From positions 992,001-1,056,000 of the forward strand of contig JAETXT010000010.1 of assembly GCA_019188255.1 (NCBI GenBank): 64,000 bases of DNA. The letters are read 5' to 3'. A program made the translations under genes and the position numbers. This DNA is from Verticillium longisporum. Taxonomy: Eukaryota > Ascomycota > Sordariomycetes > Glomerellales > Plectosphaerellaceae. Below are positions 1 to 12,149 of the stretch, one piece after another; position 1 is the first letter of the stretch; each line of letters begins with the position of its first letter. The notes below the pieces were generated by a model. It saw nothing but the letters and a program-made list of their open reading frames with translations, was not told the origin of the DNA and did no database searches.

Positions 1-1099
1 CCCTGGTGTCTTTGGTCATGCGGGGGGTTCACGGGCCACCGATAAGCAATCGGAGACCGCTGGAGTGCTGCCAGCTGCAACGGGCCGGCAAAGCTATGGA
101 CTTGCCTTGCCTGCCAGCCTGCCTAGGTAGGTACCTAAGGTAGGTACCTGTCGAGGGGTCTGGTACCTCGAGGGGCCTGGTACCTCGAGGGGCCTCGTAC
201 CTCGAAGCACCTGGTACCTCGAAGCACCTGGTCCTTGTCGAGGTCTACCTCAGGTCCCTCGAAGCCCTTCACTCAGCAAGGGAGTACGCATCGTGGCTCT
301 GTCCAACGAGGGATGAGGCAAGGCCGGTTCTCAGGAGTCTGCCCATATGCTGAGTTCAATAGATCAAATGCACGACGGTATCTACACATCGTGCACACAC
401 ATCTCATACCAAACCTCGAACATGTGAACCCTTCGCTGCATGAGCAAAGGCGATCTATGCATGAGTCTCAGTCACCTGCCAGGCACCCTTCTGCAACGGC
501 ACGGTACCTTGCTGTCCGCCCGCCATGGAGTGCACGGTACAGCCGGCACAGGCACCTACGTACCAGGCTACGAAAAGGTACCTCGACCAGATCGGCCACT
601 TGGCTGCAATCGATGCATCCACCAGATGCACGCAACAACCTTCGTCATCTGCCCGCCGTCACGGACTCGACTGCACTGGACACACATTGACGACTGCTTC
701 CGTGGACTCCGTGAGCCCGCAACCCGTCGCCTGCCACATCTCCTGCCTACCTGCTGCTACCTAGGCTGCTGCCACTCGTTTCTCGATCCTGTCCTCTCCG
801 CTCCTGCTCTCCCTTTGGCGCACGACGCAACTGGAAGATACCCATGCGCGTTTCCCATCTACAAATGGCGTAACACTGGTGGATCTGGCATCCTCACATC
901 CTCACATCCTCACATCCCGTCACAGTCCCTTCTACGCGACCCCAACCAGCCGAGAGGCAGCTCTCTGCTCTGTGCTCTGTGCTCTCTGCTCCTTGCGTTT
1001 CATCCCTATCGAGCCTACGCTGCTGGATAGATAAAAGTAGAGCTTCCCTGCTGCCCTCGTCTCGTCCTCCTGTTGTTTCCCACAAGAGGCGGCATCATC
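1..1099. other. upstream region without a supported gene
   Basis: No credible gene was seen here; the open frames are short, overlap on both strands and lack recognisable protein features. The first 250 bases hold GGTACC/CTCGAG-rich repeats (listed separately). A CACATCCT(CA)-type triplet repeat lies near 893-918 and CTCTGTG-type repeats near 963-995. The last few hundred bases presumably contain the promoter and 5' leader of the VPS9-domain gene that starts at 1100. Confidence 0.6.
142..241. repeat. degenerate 17-bp tandem repeat, CCTGGTACCTCGAGGGG-like
   Basis: About five imperfect copies of a 17-bp unit follow one another, changing from CGAGGGG to CGAAGCA versions towards the right. Each unit carries a KpnI-like GGTACC and an XhoI-like CTCGAG palindrome. 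The array is preceded at 125-150 by TAGGTAGGTACCTAAGG-type sequence, a motif that recurs in several intergenic regions of the window. Confidence 0.75.
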
Positions 1100-3502
1100 A
1101 TGTCGACACGTGCCAGGCTGACCTCCTTGACTTCTAGCACCACACCGATCAACATGGCGGCCCACGAACCTCCCAAGAGCTCTGTCGGCTCTCGACCGAG
1201 CCTATTTCGAGCGACTTCTTCAACCCAAGGCGCCGGTGCTGCGAGCAACGACCCTCTTCAGCCCCCGAGACGGGCCCAGACTTTCCACAATGGCGCTGCC
1301 GTTGCGCCCCTGACCAAGGCCACCCCGCCTGAGGAAATCGAACGACCCGATGCATTTGAAACCGGCCAGGACGCCGATGAAGACGAGGACGATGGAATCG
1401 ATCCAGGAAGGGGATCTGTGGACCTCGACGATCTACCCATCGAGCTCGTTAGCTTGACTGACAGGTAATCGACATGTACGAAAGGCTCTTCTGCTCACGA
1501 GCTAACCTGTTCGTCTTCAGCTTTGTCGATGCCCTCACGTCCAAAGTCCACAAGACACCACCCAGCATCGACAATGTCGCCCAACTCTTCCAAGACTTCT
1601 ACCTCAGCGCCTCGAGCCACGTCAACACGCACATCTCCGCTCTGGCCACGCGTCAAAGCCGGGCCAACTCCCCCGCACCACCGTCCAGGCTCACCCCGGC
1701 GGGCCGACTTAGAGCCAAGGCCGCGTCGATTGGAAGCAAGGACAAGCCCCAGAACATACCAAAGCCCGACACGGAACGCCAGATGATCACGGCCGAAGAG
1801 TTGGCAGAGAAGAAGAAGGCGCGCAAAGCGCTGGAGGCCAAGAGAGCCATGCTGGAAGAGGCCGTGGAGAGACGGTTGTGCGAAGGCCTCTACAATCGCA
1901 TCTACCGGCACCGAAGCACGCAAGACCAGGCACAGGACGACAAACTCCGGTCCAAGACGGCAGCCCTCGCGCTCGTCGGTATCGGCCCTGCAGACCTTGG
2001 CATCGATCTCGGAGAGGACGCGACAGCAACGCCGGCCGCGGCTGTGCAGAGGGCTGAGGAGATCAGGGGCTGGCTAGAGCAAGCCAGGAAAGATCTCATC
2101 CGCATGCACGAGAAGCGCTACCCGCTCGGCAAGCTCAACCACTTGAAAGCCGCGCACAAGAGCATCGTCGACACGTTGGCGCATTTCCATCCGTCAGCGT
2201 CTGCCGACGAGATCATGCCCATGCTGATCTTCACCCTCATCACGCTGCCACCCGAACATCTGAATGTCATCAGCGACGTCCATTTCATTCAGAACTTCAG
2301 ATGGGAACCCAAACTGACGGGCGAAGCCGCATACTGCCTGACCAACCTCGAGGCGGCCATCAGCTTCCTCGAGACAGTCGACTTGTCCACCCTGCGAGCC
2401 GACGAACTGCCCCAAGGACCGCCCAAGGATGGCATGCCAGGCATCTCCAGGGCAGATACCTTCCCGCCCGCCTTTCCACCGGGCCTGACCATCACCGCGG
2501 ATGCCGCTGCCGACGGGACTGTTGAGACGGATACGAACAACGCCGCCGCGCTCAGGCCACCTCCCTCCCCTTCTGCGTCATCCGGACTCCGCGCAGTCGT
2601 TCAGGCGCGGAACAGACGACTTAGTGAGCTCGTCAACACGCCTGCTCAGGCCTTCGGTGCAGCCAGTGATGCTGTCTTCAAGAGCGCCGACCAGGGGCTG
2701 AACAACATTACTAACAGTCTGGGCGACAGTTACAATTTTCTTCTTGGTAAGCCGCGCGCGACCCAGGGTGCGCCCACGGCAACAGCGGAGGCACACGAGG
2801 TCCCGAGAAAACCCGAAGACGCCCGCAAGCCCGTCACCAGGCCGCCGCCTGACGAAGACGGTTCGGTGAGCGGTGCCAGCTCCGTCCACGGCGCTGACGA
2901 GCGCGAAACCGCCCACAAGCCACCCCCTCTGACGACAAGGTGATGAGCCTGATCGGGGGCAAGAAGGCCGCCGCGCGAGACCACAGCGCCGACAGCTCGC
3001 GCAGCGCCAGCAGCTCCAAGAAGGTTCTCTTCGCGCAGGAGAAGCACGCAGCCGCTCCGTCACCCTTGCCGACGTCGTCTGCGAACCCGCTCGAAAACGC
3101 GGTCCGCAACTTTGGCAACTCGTTCAACCCCATGGCCAAGCTCTCGAGCATGGGCGTCATGCGCGGATTCGGCCGCGTCGCGTCGTCGCCCGTAGCCCCC
3201 ACGTCGAAGGACCCGCAGACCAAGCCAGCCGAGGGCGGCGACCTCAGTGCTGTACGTTTTCAGACTCCGACGAGACCGCATATCGTATTCGTAGCTGACC
3301 CCTTTTCCCACAGGCCTTCCCCGACATTGCGCCCGCTCTCCCGCCCAAGCAGGTGTCCAAGGTGAAGCCGCCCAACAAGCGCTTCATGGAGCTGCAGAAC
3401 CCGGGCGACCTCAAGCTCGGCGAGGTCCTGGAGCTCCTTCGCGACTACCGGCGGCTCGCGGACGCGCTGAAGGAGCGCGACGCGTTCGACGGCGCAAAGT
3501 AG
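1100..3502 (+). CDS. VPS9-domain Rab5-type guanine nucleotide exchange factor
   Basis: The protein probably activates Rab5-class GTPases on endosomes; this is inferred from the VPS9 domain. Exons: 1100-1464, 1521-2865 or longer, up to 3251, and 3314-3502. Introns 1465-1520 and 3252-3313 have clear GT-AG ends. The start follows ATCATC and opens a low-complexity N-terminus. The VPS9 core lies around 2090-2400: KLNHLKAAHKSIVDTL, then DEIMPMLIFTLITLPPEHL and an AYCLTNLEAAISFL helix. The C-terminus (RFMELQNPGDLKLGEVLELL) is well formed. The frame changes near 2925-2940. Either a 74-nt intron at 2866-2939 (GTGAGC...AAG, internal CTGAC) is removed, giving 736 aa, or one C is missing from CCCCC at 2923-2927, giving 761 aa. 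Both restore a length divisible by three. I cannot decide between them. Confidence 0.85.
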
Positions 3503-4316
3503 ACGCGTTTGCCCATGTGTGTATGTGTGTTTGCGCCGGGGGGCGTGAGGAGGCGTCTATGTACAGTTAAGGTACTCTATTCTGGCTAGAAGGTGTTCCG
3601 GCGTTTGCAGCATCTGTTTTTTTTTTTGTTGTCATCTTGGGGGCGCAGATGAGCCTGGTTTTGCGTTGCAGGTTCATCAGCCGAAACAGCCAGGCGGCGC
3701 CCATGTCTGTCGTTCGCACATCATCATCACTAAATACAAGTCTTCGAGCACATGCCGCGGCCCGATTAGGGTATTATTGTAAAACTTGTTTGTAGTCCAA
3801 TTCAGGCGCTCCCCACACAGCGGGAGGCAGGCCATCCTCAAGTCTCTCCTCCAACAAAGAGAAAGAGACGGGTTTGGTCTGTCGCAGTGGTACTTTCTAG
3901 TATATTTCATCTTCCAGTCACAGTCGACGCCTCCCCTTTTGTTTTCGAAGAAGCGTCCCGTCTTTGTCACCCGCAACCCTGTCCCGCTTTCGCCCGGCCA
4001 CCCGGCAGCCGGCGACGAGCCTCTCTCTTCCTTGCCTCTGCATAGTCTTCCTTGCCTCTGCATAGTCTCGGCCCCAACCCTGTTTGCGCGACCCCGAACA
4101 CCCAACCATGCTTGCCTTTGTGACGACGAAGGAGAGAAGAGGAATAAAACGTAATAAAAATAAACAAGGAATGGTATACCAGAGTAGGGTATGGATAACA
4201 ACGGGCGTGCGTGGGGTGCTTGAACGAAGAGAAAAGAAAAAGACGGAAGAAGTGGCGGAGGCAGCTCAGAGAGAAGAAGATGATGGCGATGGCGATGAAA
4301 CGGCAAAAGACCCCCC
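3503..4316. other. convergent intergenic region (3' UTRs)
   Basis: This region lies between the stop codons of the VPS9 gene (+) and alpha-actinin (-), so it should hold both 3' UTRs. It contains a T-run near 3616-3627, pyrimidine-rich stretches and a perfect 20-bp tandem duplication (listed separately). No gene is supported; the open frames here are low-complexity. Confidence 0.6.
4027..4067. repeat. 20-bp perfect tandem duplication
   Basis: CTTCCTTGCCTCTGCATAGT occurs twice back to back, in the probable 3' UTR of the alpha-actinin gene. It looks like a recent local duplication. Confidence 0.85.
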
Positions 4317-7036
4317 TCAGTGGTAGCCGTTGACCTTGTCCTGCCTCAGGTTGCTGTCCCGGTTCGTACGCTCCTTCAGCACCCCCGACGGCACATCGTC
4401 GTCATCATAGTCGCCGCCGGCGCTGCTGGCGTCGCAGCTGCCGCCGGCCGTGCCGCTGATGAGCTTGTCCATGAAGGCAATGTAGTCGTACTGCGGCATG
4501 CCGCGGTCGTCGAGCATGTCCGGGCCCGAGTGGAGGGGGATGAGGTCGACGAGCTTGTCAATGACCTCGTCGGGGACGAGCGAGTGGCGGAGGTCCATCT
4601 CGGTGACGTAGGGCTTGCCGTCGGCGACCTCGCGGAACGACTGGAAGACCTGCTCGGCCGTGTTCTGGTCCTCTGTGACGTTGACCATGAAGCGGATGAA
4701 CTGCTCAAAGGTGACGCGGTCGCGGCCGTGCGACGTGTCGAGGAAATAGTCGTGCATCTCGTCCTCGGAGAAGACGAGCCCGAGCGAGGCGAGGGCGGCG
4801 GAGAACTCGAGCTCCTGCAGCGCGTTCGAGTCGTCGCGGTCAAAGTGGCGGAACACAGACTCAAACTCCTCCAGCTGAATGGGCGTCAGGTTCGTCATGT
4901 TACGAGCGACCATCTGGTTCTCCAGGAAGGACAGCTTCTTCTGCACAGAGGACTTGACGAGGCCGAGCTCGTACGCGAGCTCGTCGTAGGCGTACGTCGT
5001 AAAGTCGTTCTCCTCAATGTTGGCCTCTTGGCATTTGGCATCCACCGCGGCAATGGTGTCGAGGTAGCGGTCCATGGGAGAGAGGTTCTCGCTGAGCTTG
5101 CGGACGTGATGCAGTTGGTCCTCGACGTCGCCGTCCAGACCTGAGATGGCGAGCTGCATCGTGTTGAGCGCCATGGCAAAGTCATTGGCCTTGTCAGCAA
5201 ATGACCTTCTCAGCGCGTTCTTGATGCTGTTGGGTGCATTAGCTCGAGTTGGCGTGTCCACAGGGCGGGCAGTGAATGAACGACTTACTCTCGGATCGTC
5301 TCGTTGATGAGCTGCGCCCTCGTCATCTCCGTCTTGGACAGGTTGGCCCACTCCCTCTCCATCGTGTCCAGTGACAACTCTACTGGCGGGTCATACGGTC
5401 GAAGCCGGTATGTGCCCAACTTTGTCTTGATGTTGCCGAGCAGAGTCGCCAGCTCGCTCTTCTCGCCCACCCACTCCCTCTTCTGGCCCCTTTTGTACGC
5501 TGTAAACTCCATCGCCTGCGCCTTGGCGTCCACATATGTGCCCTCAAACTTGGCCTGCTGCCACTGCACGATCTGCCCTTGAATCTGTTTCAGCAGCGCC
5601 GCCATACGCCTCTCATACGCACTCTGCATCTCCCAGGCCCCCGACATGTTGGTGAAGAACTTTTCCACTCTTCGGCCCGCGTTCTCGACCTTCTCCATCT
5701 GAGAAAAGGCGTGGAACCAGTAGGCAATGTACGTCATCAGGGACCTCTCGTCCGGCATGGCCACGTCGCACACATCCTCCACGTCGCGCAGCTTGGGGAT
5801 GCCAATCTCCTGGCGGGCAATGTCAAGCGCCAACTGCATGTTGCCGCTGAGGTCCGGCTTGGCGAGGGCGTCGTAGTCGATGGGATCCGGCCGGTGAATG
5901 TCGAGCAGCGCGCAGAACGCGAGGCCGTCGTTCCAGCTGGTGCTGAAGTCACGGACCTCGACCTCGTCGTAGCATGCCGTCTTGCGCTGGCACCACAGGA
6001 GCAGGCCCTCCTTTGCCGTCATGCCCTCTTCGTTGATGTCGCTAATGGTGAAGCGTAGAATAAGGGTCCAGATGAGACCGAGGATGATCTTGCGGTTCCC
6101 GTCGACGACGTCCTCGGCACCAATGTTGGTCATTTGGATGCCCCTCGACTTGATAAAGTCGAGGGCTGTGTTGGCGTTCTCGAAGCGCTGAACGCGCAGC
6201 TTTGGCTTCGCCGCATAGCGGCCTAGTGATTCTTGTGATAGGCATTCTAGTAGGTGAATGAGGATGACCTAGAATAAGACGGAGCAAATCTGTCAGCGGG
6301 GTCAAAAGGGGGTTTGGGTTCAGGGGCTCGGTCCATACGCCATCACTGAGGTCCGCCACGAGGTCTTTGACCTCGAGATCCCGTGCCACAATCTTCGTGT
6401 TGAGCCACTTGGTAAAGGTCTTTTGCTGGACCGTCACCCATTTCTGCCGCTCGGCGAAGGCCCTCTTCGTCAGGCCTTGGAGATGCCGTGGCTCGATCGC
6501 GGCGAGGCCGGCGGCGGCAGTCGAGGAGGTGCAGGAGCGGAAGCGCTGCTTTTCGAGGCCCCGGCTGCCTGGGTCTCGTGTCTGCTGATGGCAAGATGTA
6601 GAGTGCCAGTGGCCGAGCCAGCGCGCTCGAGTCGGGCGGCGTGCAGCTCCTTCTTGTCGCGGCGGCTCCTGAGGGGTGAGGGGGAGCCACCAGCCGAGTT
6701 TGTGCGGATGCGGGATGTGGTGGGCGAGCCGTAGTCTGGGGAAGAATACTCGGTGCAGGCGGGGCTTGTCGGCCGTGTGGATGCAGGTGAGGATGCTGTG
6801 GGCGTGTTACTGCTGGTATCGGCAGAATCGTTGGATGTGGTTGAGTGCGAGTTGGAGAGACGGTAATGTTGGTTGGTGTCGGCGTCGGTCTGGATGTGGC
6901 TGCCGTGGGCGTGGGTGTGTGCCTGTGCCTGTGCCTGTGCCTGTGCATGTGCGTGTAAACAGAAATCGGGGAATTCCTCGTTGCCGGGCAGAGCATGCGC
7001 TGGCGTCCCCTGGAGAAGATCCCCGCTCGCTGCCAT
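4317..7036 (-). CDS. alpha-actinin-like actin cross-linker (CH-CH-rod-EF hand)
   Basis: The protein cross-links F-actin, in fungi mainly at septation rings. Exons on the minus strand: 7036-6339, 6268-5289, 5226-4317; introns 6338-6269 (70 nt) and 5288-5227 (62 nt) are clean. The first calponin-homology domain runs from QQKTFTKWLNTKIV through DLVADLSDG|VILIHLLECL across intron 1; the second begins near TAKEGLLLWCQRKTA and includes FSTSWNDGLAFCALLDIHRP. A short rod follows. The EF-hand region has the loop DRDDSNALQELE and a second degenerate hand near the C-terminus. The N-terminal 188 residues (7036-6470) are a low-complexity S/T/P and HA/QA-repeat tail. This tail is one base out of frame with the CH1 start (RAFAERQKW) at about 6470. 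Adding one base makes the CDS 863 codons. An N-terminal intron of length 3n+2 cannot be excluded, so the tail is less certain than the core. Confidence 0.9.
6902..6956. repeat. TGCCTG/GTGTGC microsatellite inside the alpha-actinin N-terminus
   Basis: Six-base units of the GTGCCT type are repeated about six times and flank related GTGGGC units. On the minus strand they encode the HAQAQAQAQAH tract of the N-terminal extension, so copy number can change without shifting the frame. Confidence 0.8.
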
Positions 7037-8195
7037 TTTGGGCGGGCTCTAGTGGCTCGCTAGGCTGTTTTTAGTGGTCGCCTGCCCGCTTCGGCTGCTG
7101 TGCGGCGCCCGAGGGGGGTTGACGGGGGTGACGGGGTCTCTTATCGGGGCGTCTTTCGTGGCTTGACAGTGCTGACAGCCAATTGCCGGTGCCCGAAGCG
7201 TTGAAGTGGAGACAAGGGTAGCAGTGTCTGTGAGGTAATCCTTAATCCGTAGTCCGATATGGATCTTGTGAGGTGAGGGAGGCTGTTCTTCAACAGCGCC
7301 TGGCTGTTCTTTTCCAACGCTGAGTCGAGAAATGAGTGAATGAAAAAAGAACAGACCAAACAGAAATAAAATCCATTCGAGGTCTCCATCCCTTTTACAA
7401 TGCCAACTGCCATAGATGGCCTCCTCAACTACAGACGACCAATATCGCGGGCCAGCACTGCAATGACCAGACGCCTTAGGACGAAGACGGAAAGGCGCAT
7501 ATCGGCCCCATCGCCCAAGAGCTTCATCTGAAACGACACCCTTCCCGCGCATCCTTCCCCATTCTGCGATGAGCATCGCCGTTCTTGGTCCCATCACTCT
7601 ACATTCAGGGATGTGCTCCTGCACCCCGCGAATCAGTGGCGATCATGGCCATCCCATCCATTAACCCCGGACACGATACTTTCCCCCCAACGGCCTCGAC
7701 TATCATGCGAGCCATCGTCCGCCATGGGTGATCTTCAAGCAAGCCAGGATCCATCAAGTTGCCTCATGCCGGTCCATCTAATATCTCGAGCGCGACTCCG
7801 TTGCAGAGTCGCCGTTGGGACACGCGACGGGGAAAGGGGGAGGCGGAGCTGCTGTTCCGCACCTCGCCATCATGCTCTTGTCTTCCTCGACCCATGTCCA
7901 AGAGGGGCACTATCACCGTGACATCGTGTAGTCATGCCAAGCCTCTCTCTTCTAAAGCGAGACCTTATGCTCGGATTGCCCAGCCATGGTGTCGTCCTAC
8001 GGTGTCGTCCGATGCGTACATGGTGGACTACATGCGTGTTGGACAAGGTTCATGGAGACGCATCTGCCTACGGCGCAGTTTCATGGTGTAAATCCTTCAG
8101 GCAGTCAAGGACACGCCCCAACTCGGATTTTTCCTTTCTGGCCGGGACACGCAAACCTCAAAAGAATCTAATACTTTCAGTCATTTGACAATGAA
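7037..8195. other. divergent intergenic region between alpha-actinin and RCC1
   Basis: This is about 1.16 kb containing the two divergent promoters. Open frames on both strands have no recognisable domains and overlap each other; none was called. No repeat longer than a few units was seen. Confidence 0.55.
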
Positions 8196-9933
8196 ATGAC
8201 AGGCCGGGTAGCAAACCGGCGCAAACCGGCCGACAAAACCGCTGGGCCTGTTAGCAAATCCACCGCATCTTGCACAAAGGCGAAGGCTCCTCCCGTCGTC
8301 GACAAGGCCGCGACTCGTTAGTATACAGCTGCCCGAGTCAGGGCCTTATATGTGTATCACGTCAAGATAGTTATGGCTTGCTGATTGCTCAAGGGTGTTA
8401 GACCCTCCAAGGAAGAGAAAGCTAGTGGGATCGGATGATGTGCACGAGAGTGACGCGGCCGTCTCATCCACGAAGCGTGGGCGCGTTGATGGCGATCGTG
8501 AGCAGCGGGTCGCGAAGAAGCCCAAGACAGACAGCAAACACCTTCAGGTTTCGACCAAGGCGTCTGGCGTCCTCAATCAGGCCTCGACCGCAGTTTGCAC
8601 GGTGCTCATCTTTGGAAATGGCGACAATGGAGAGCTTGGTCTTGGTGTCAACAAGACAGAGTCTCTACGTCCTCGCAAAAACCCCTTTCTGTACCCAGGC
8701 GACTCCTCCAAGTTTCATGTTGTCAAATCGCCTGTGGCGGCATGCTTACGGTCGCTTTGACGGCCGATAACAAGATTATTACTTGGGGGGTCAATGACAA
8801 TTGTGCATTGGGCAGAGACGCGACCTGGGATGAAAAGCTGCGCGACATGGGCGCGGAGTCTGGTGAAGAGGAGGATGGAGAATTGAACCCCCTCGAGTCA
8901 ACGCCTACTCAGGTCGCGTACCGACATCTCGCGGCAGACGCAGTTTTTGTGCAAGTTGCTGCCGGCGATAGCTGCAGCTTTGCTCTCACCGAGACTGGGC
9001 TTGTCCACGGATGGGGCACGTTTCGGGTGAGTCTCTAGCGACGTTTGCATGGAAGAGTTTGACTAAGATGTTTCGTAGGACTCCAAAGGCGATGAGCGGT
9101 TCGGCTACGAAGCGGATGGAAAGATGATCACGGAGCAAGACAAGCCCTCGCTTATTCGAGGCGTGCAGGACATAACACAGCTCGCATGCGGCGTTGGCCA
9201 CGTTCTAGCACTCGATACCAGTGGCAATATCTGGGGCTGGGGAAACAACGAGCAGAACCAGCTGGGACGTCGCCTCTTCGGACGCGACCAGGACAGCCTC
9301 ATCCTTCACCAGATCCGCGTGTGCCGCAACAATGCGAAATACATTGCCTCCGGTGAATACCACTCCTTCGCCATCGACAAGAAGGACAATGTCTGGGGCT
9401 GGGGCCTCAACAGCTTCGGCGAAGCGGGTGACCCTGACACCGCGGGCACCAACTCGGCCGTCCTACCGTATCCGATGAAGATTCGAACACTCGCTGGAAA
9501 GGGAATCACCTGCATCGATGGCGGCGCTCACCATTCCGCTGCCGTGACGCCGGACAGCGAATGCTTCGTGTGGGGCCGGATGGACGGTGGTCAGCTCGGC
9601 TTCACGTTCACGTCTGAACAGCTGCAGGACGCGGCCCAGGTGCGTTTCGATGAACGGGACAAGCCGGCAATCTGCCTTCGGCCTGCAGCAGTGCCGCATG
9701 TGGGAATGGTATTCCATGTTGCCTGTGGAACGGACCACACACTATGTATCACAAGAGATGGGCATGCCTACGCCACGGGGTTTGGTTCACAGGGCCAGCT
9801 CGGCCTGAACTCTGAGGAGGATGTCGAGGTCGCACAACGTGTCAAGGGACGAGACGCGGACGAGGCGATGCTGACGTGGTCTGGTGCTGGTGGACAGTTC
9901 TCTGTTATCAGTGCGCCCGCCACATTGGGCTGA
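8196..9933 (+). CDS. RCC1/Pim1/Prp20-type Ran guanine nucleotide exchange factor
   Basis: RCC1 proteins charge Ran with GTP on chromatin and drive nuclear transport and spindle assembly. Exons: 8196-8316, 8402-9026, 9079-9933. Intron 1 (8317-8401, GTTAGT...TTAG) is inferred because the next frame has no ATG; the joined N-terminus is basic, with a PPRKRKLV nuclear-localisation-like motif, and NLS-like KKPK. Intron 2 is 9027-9078. Blades of the seven-bladed propeller are visible as repeated G-x-G-x2-G-x-LG units: FGNGDNGELGLG, WGVNDNCALGRD, WGWGNNEQNQLGR, WGWGLNSFGEAGD, WGRMDGGQLGF, TGFGSQGQLGL. The frame breaks once near 8727, between FHVV and QIACGGM; one missing base there restores 534 codons. 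Because the rest is conserved I treat this as a sequence error and not a pseudogene. Confidence 0.88.
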
Positions 9934-10397
9934 GGGAGTAGGACTTGGTAGGATTCTACACCATTTGGGTGAAGTTGTCGCTACACAGTTGTTTCGCGTG
10001 GCTGGACATGAGCTTCGATGCTTAGCAGCTCCGCGCCTGTCCTATGACCAGTTCATTCTATAGAGTAGATAGTCCGGCCTGACGTTATTGCCCATCAGGT
10101 TGTATCAATCGCAATGAGTGACAGATGCCATAGGGAGTCAAGGAGTTGTACCGATACTTTAAGCCCACACCGATTGTACCGAGCTCACCGAATCGGTGAC
10201 CAACTCTGGACCCACCCACGTCAACGGCCCGCCGGATTCTCTGCCCCGGGATCCCATCCACTTGGAACAGATCCGACATCGCTTAGGTCGTCTCATCATC
10301 AAAATCTTGCCTCCCTTGCGACATCACGACACCAACTCACTCACCTCGACGGCGAGCGAACGAGAGTCTCAGCGAAGGACAACGGATCCACACCGCA
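9934..10397. other. intergenic region upstream of the D-2-hydroxyglutarate dehydrogenase gene
   Basis: 464 bases hold the RCC1 3' end and the promoter of the downstream gene. No gene, repeat or clear TATA element was recognised. Confidence 0.5.
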
Positions 10398-12149
10398 ATG
10401 GCGTCCCGCTCATCTAGATTGCTGCCGGCCCTGAGGACGACTCGGCGGCAGGCTCTGCTCAACACGACGCGCTGCGCAGCTCAGCTTCCCGTCACGGCGG
10501 CTCCACTACGATGCCTCAGCACAACCGTCTCACGGTCCGCTTCGGAGAAGGCTTCGGGTCTCAAGCAGATCAAGCTGACGTCCGACTCGTATCCCGATGT
10601 GAAGCGCGACGCGAGGTTCGGCCAGGTCACGCCGGAGCATGTCGCATTTTTCAAAGACGTGCTGGGTCCCTCTGGTGTCATTGATGGCGTGACGGCTGAT
10701 GCGACGGAAGACCTCCAGGCTTTCAACGAGGACTGGATGCGCAAGTACCGCGGCCAGAGCAAGCTCTTGCTCAAGCCTGCGTCGACGGAGGAGGTCAGCA
10801 AGGTCCTCAAGTACTGCAACGACAACAAGCTGGCCGTCGTGCCCCAGGGCGGCAACACGGGCCTCGTCGGCGGCTCGGTGCCCATCTTTGACGAGATCAT
10901 CATCAACATGAGCCGCCTGAACAAGATTCAGTCGTTTGACGACGTCAGCGGCACGCTCGTCGTCGACGCCGGCGTCATTCTCGAGACGGCCGACCAGTTC
11001 CTCGCCGACAAGGGCTACATCTTCCCGCTCGACCTCGGGGCCAAGGGCTCGTGCCACGTCGGCGGCAACGTGGCCACCAACGCCGGCGGCCTGCGCCTGC
11101 TGCGCTACGGCAGCCTGCACGGCAACGTGCTCGGCCTCGGGGCCGTGCTGCCCGACGGCACCGTCGTCGAGGACCTCTGCACGCTGCGCAAGAACAACAC
11201 GGGCTACGACCTCAAGCAGCTCTTCATCGGCGGCGAGGGCACCGTCGGCATCATCACCAAGGTGTCCGTCATCTGCCCGCAGCGGTCGAGCGCCGTCAAC
11301 GTCGCCTTCTTCGGCCTCGCGTCCTTCGACAAGGTGCAGCAGGCCTTCAAGGCGGCCAAGGGCCAGCTGTCGGAGATCCTGTCGGCCTTTGAGCTCATGG
11401 ACGCCGGCAGCCAGCAGCTCGTGCACCGCGTGCGGCGCGACGCCAAGCGGCCCCTCGACGACGAGCACCCCTTCTACTGCCTCGTCGAGACGAGCGGGTC
11501 CAACGGCGACCACGACTACGAGAAGCTGGAGACGTTCCTCGAGCACGTCATGTCCAACGACATCGTGTCGGACGGCGTGCTCGCGCAGGACGAGACGCAG
11601 GCCAAGGCCCTCTGGAGCTGGCGCGAGGGCATCCCCGAGTGCCTCGGCCACTGGGGCGGCACGTACAAGTACGACGTGTCCATCCCCATTGCCGACATGT
11701 ACAGGCTCGTCGAGGACACGAACGAGCGCATGCGCGCGGCGGGCCTCGTCGGCGACACGGACGAGTTCCCCGTCGTCGGCGTCGTCGGCTACGGCCACAT
11801 GGGCGACTCGAACCTGCACCTCAACGCCGCCGTGCGGCGGTACGATCCGCGGGTCGAGGAGGTGCTCGAGCCGTTCGTCTACGAGTGGATCCAGAAGCGC
11901 AACGGCAGCATCAGCGCCGAGCACGGCCTGGGCGTGGCCAAGAAGAAGTTTATCGGCTACAGCCGATCCGACAGCATGATCGGCCTCATGAAGGGCATCA
12001 AGAACCTCTATGATCCGGTGAGTTTATACGAGTCTCTACGAGAGGACAGGACGGGCCTCTACCTGTCTCTCTTGCCCCGACCGTCGAATACTGGGCTTTG
12101 CTAATCGTGTCATCAGAATGGCATCATGAACCCGTACAAATACATCTGA
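10398..12149 (+). CDS. mitochondrial FAD-linked D-2-hydroxyglutarate dehydrogenase / D-lactate dehydrogenase (Dld2 family)
   Basis: The enzyme oxidises D-2-hydroxyglutarate or D-lactate using FAD, probably in the mitochondrial matrix. Two exons: 10398-12017 and 12117-12149; the 99-nt intron 12018-12116 leaves a final exon of ten codons ([10 protein letters not shown]) that completes the family's C-terminal signature. The first about 45 residues are Arg/Ser/Thr-rich without acids, a typical mitochondrial presequence. FAD-binding PCMH-type domain: [14 protein letters not shown] and [19 protein letters not shown]; the [12 protein letters not shown] segment follows. The C-terminal metal/substrate region shows [14 protein letters not shown] and [13 protein letters not shown]. 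About 550 residues, normal for the family. Dld2 (D-2HG) fits better than Dld1 because of the C-terminal [17 protein letters not shown] ending; the exact substrate is inferred. Confidence 0.93.

Noticed and set aside
10530..11924. 464-codon open frame on the minus strand
   Set aside because: It lies antisense to the D-2-hydroxyglutarate dehydrogenase exon. It is a shadow produced by C/G-ending codons, rich in Ala/Val/Asp/Glu, with no domain.
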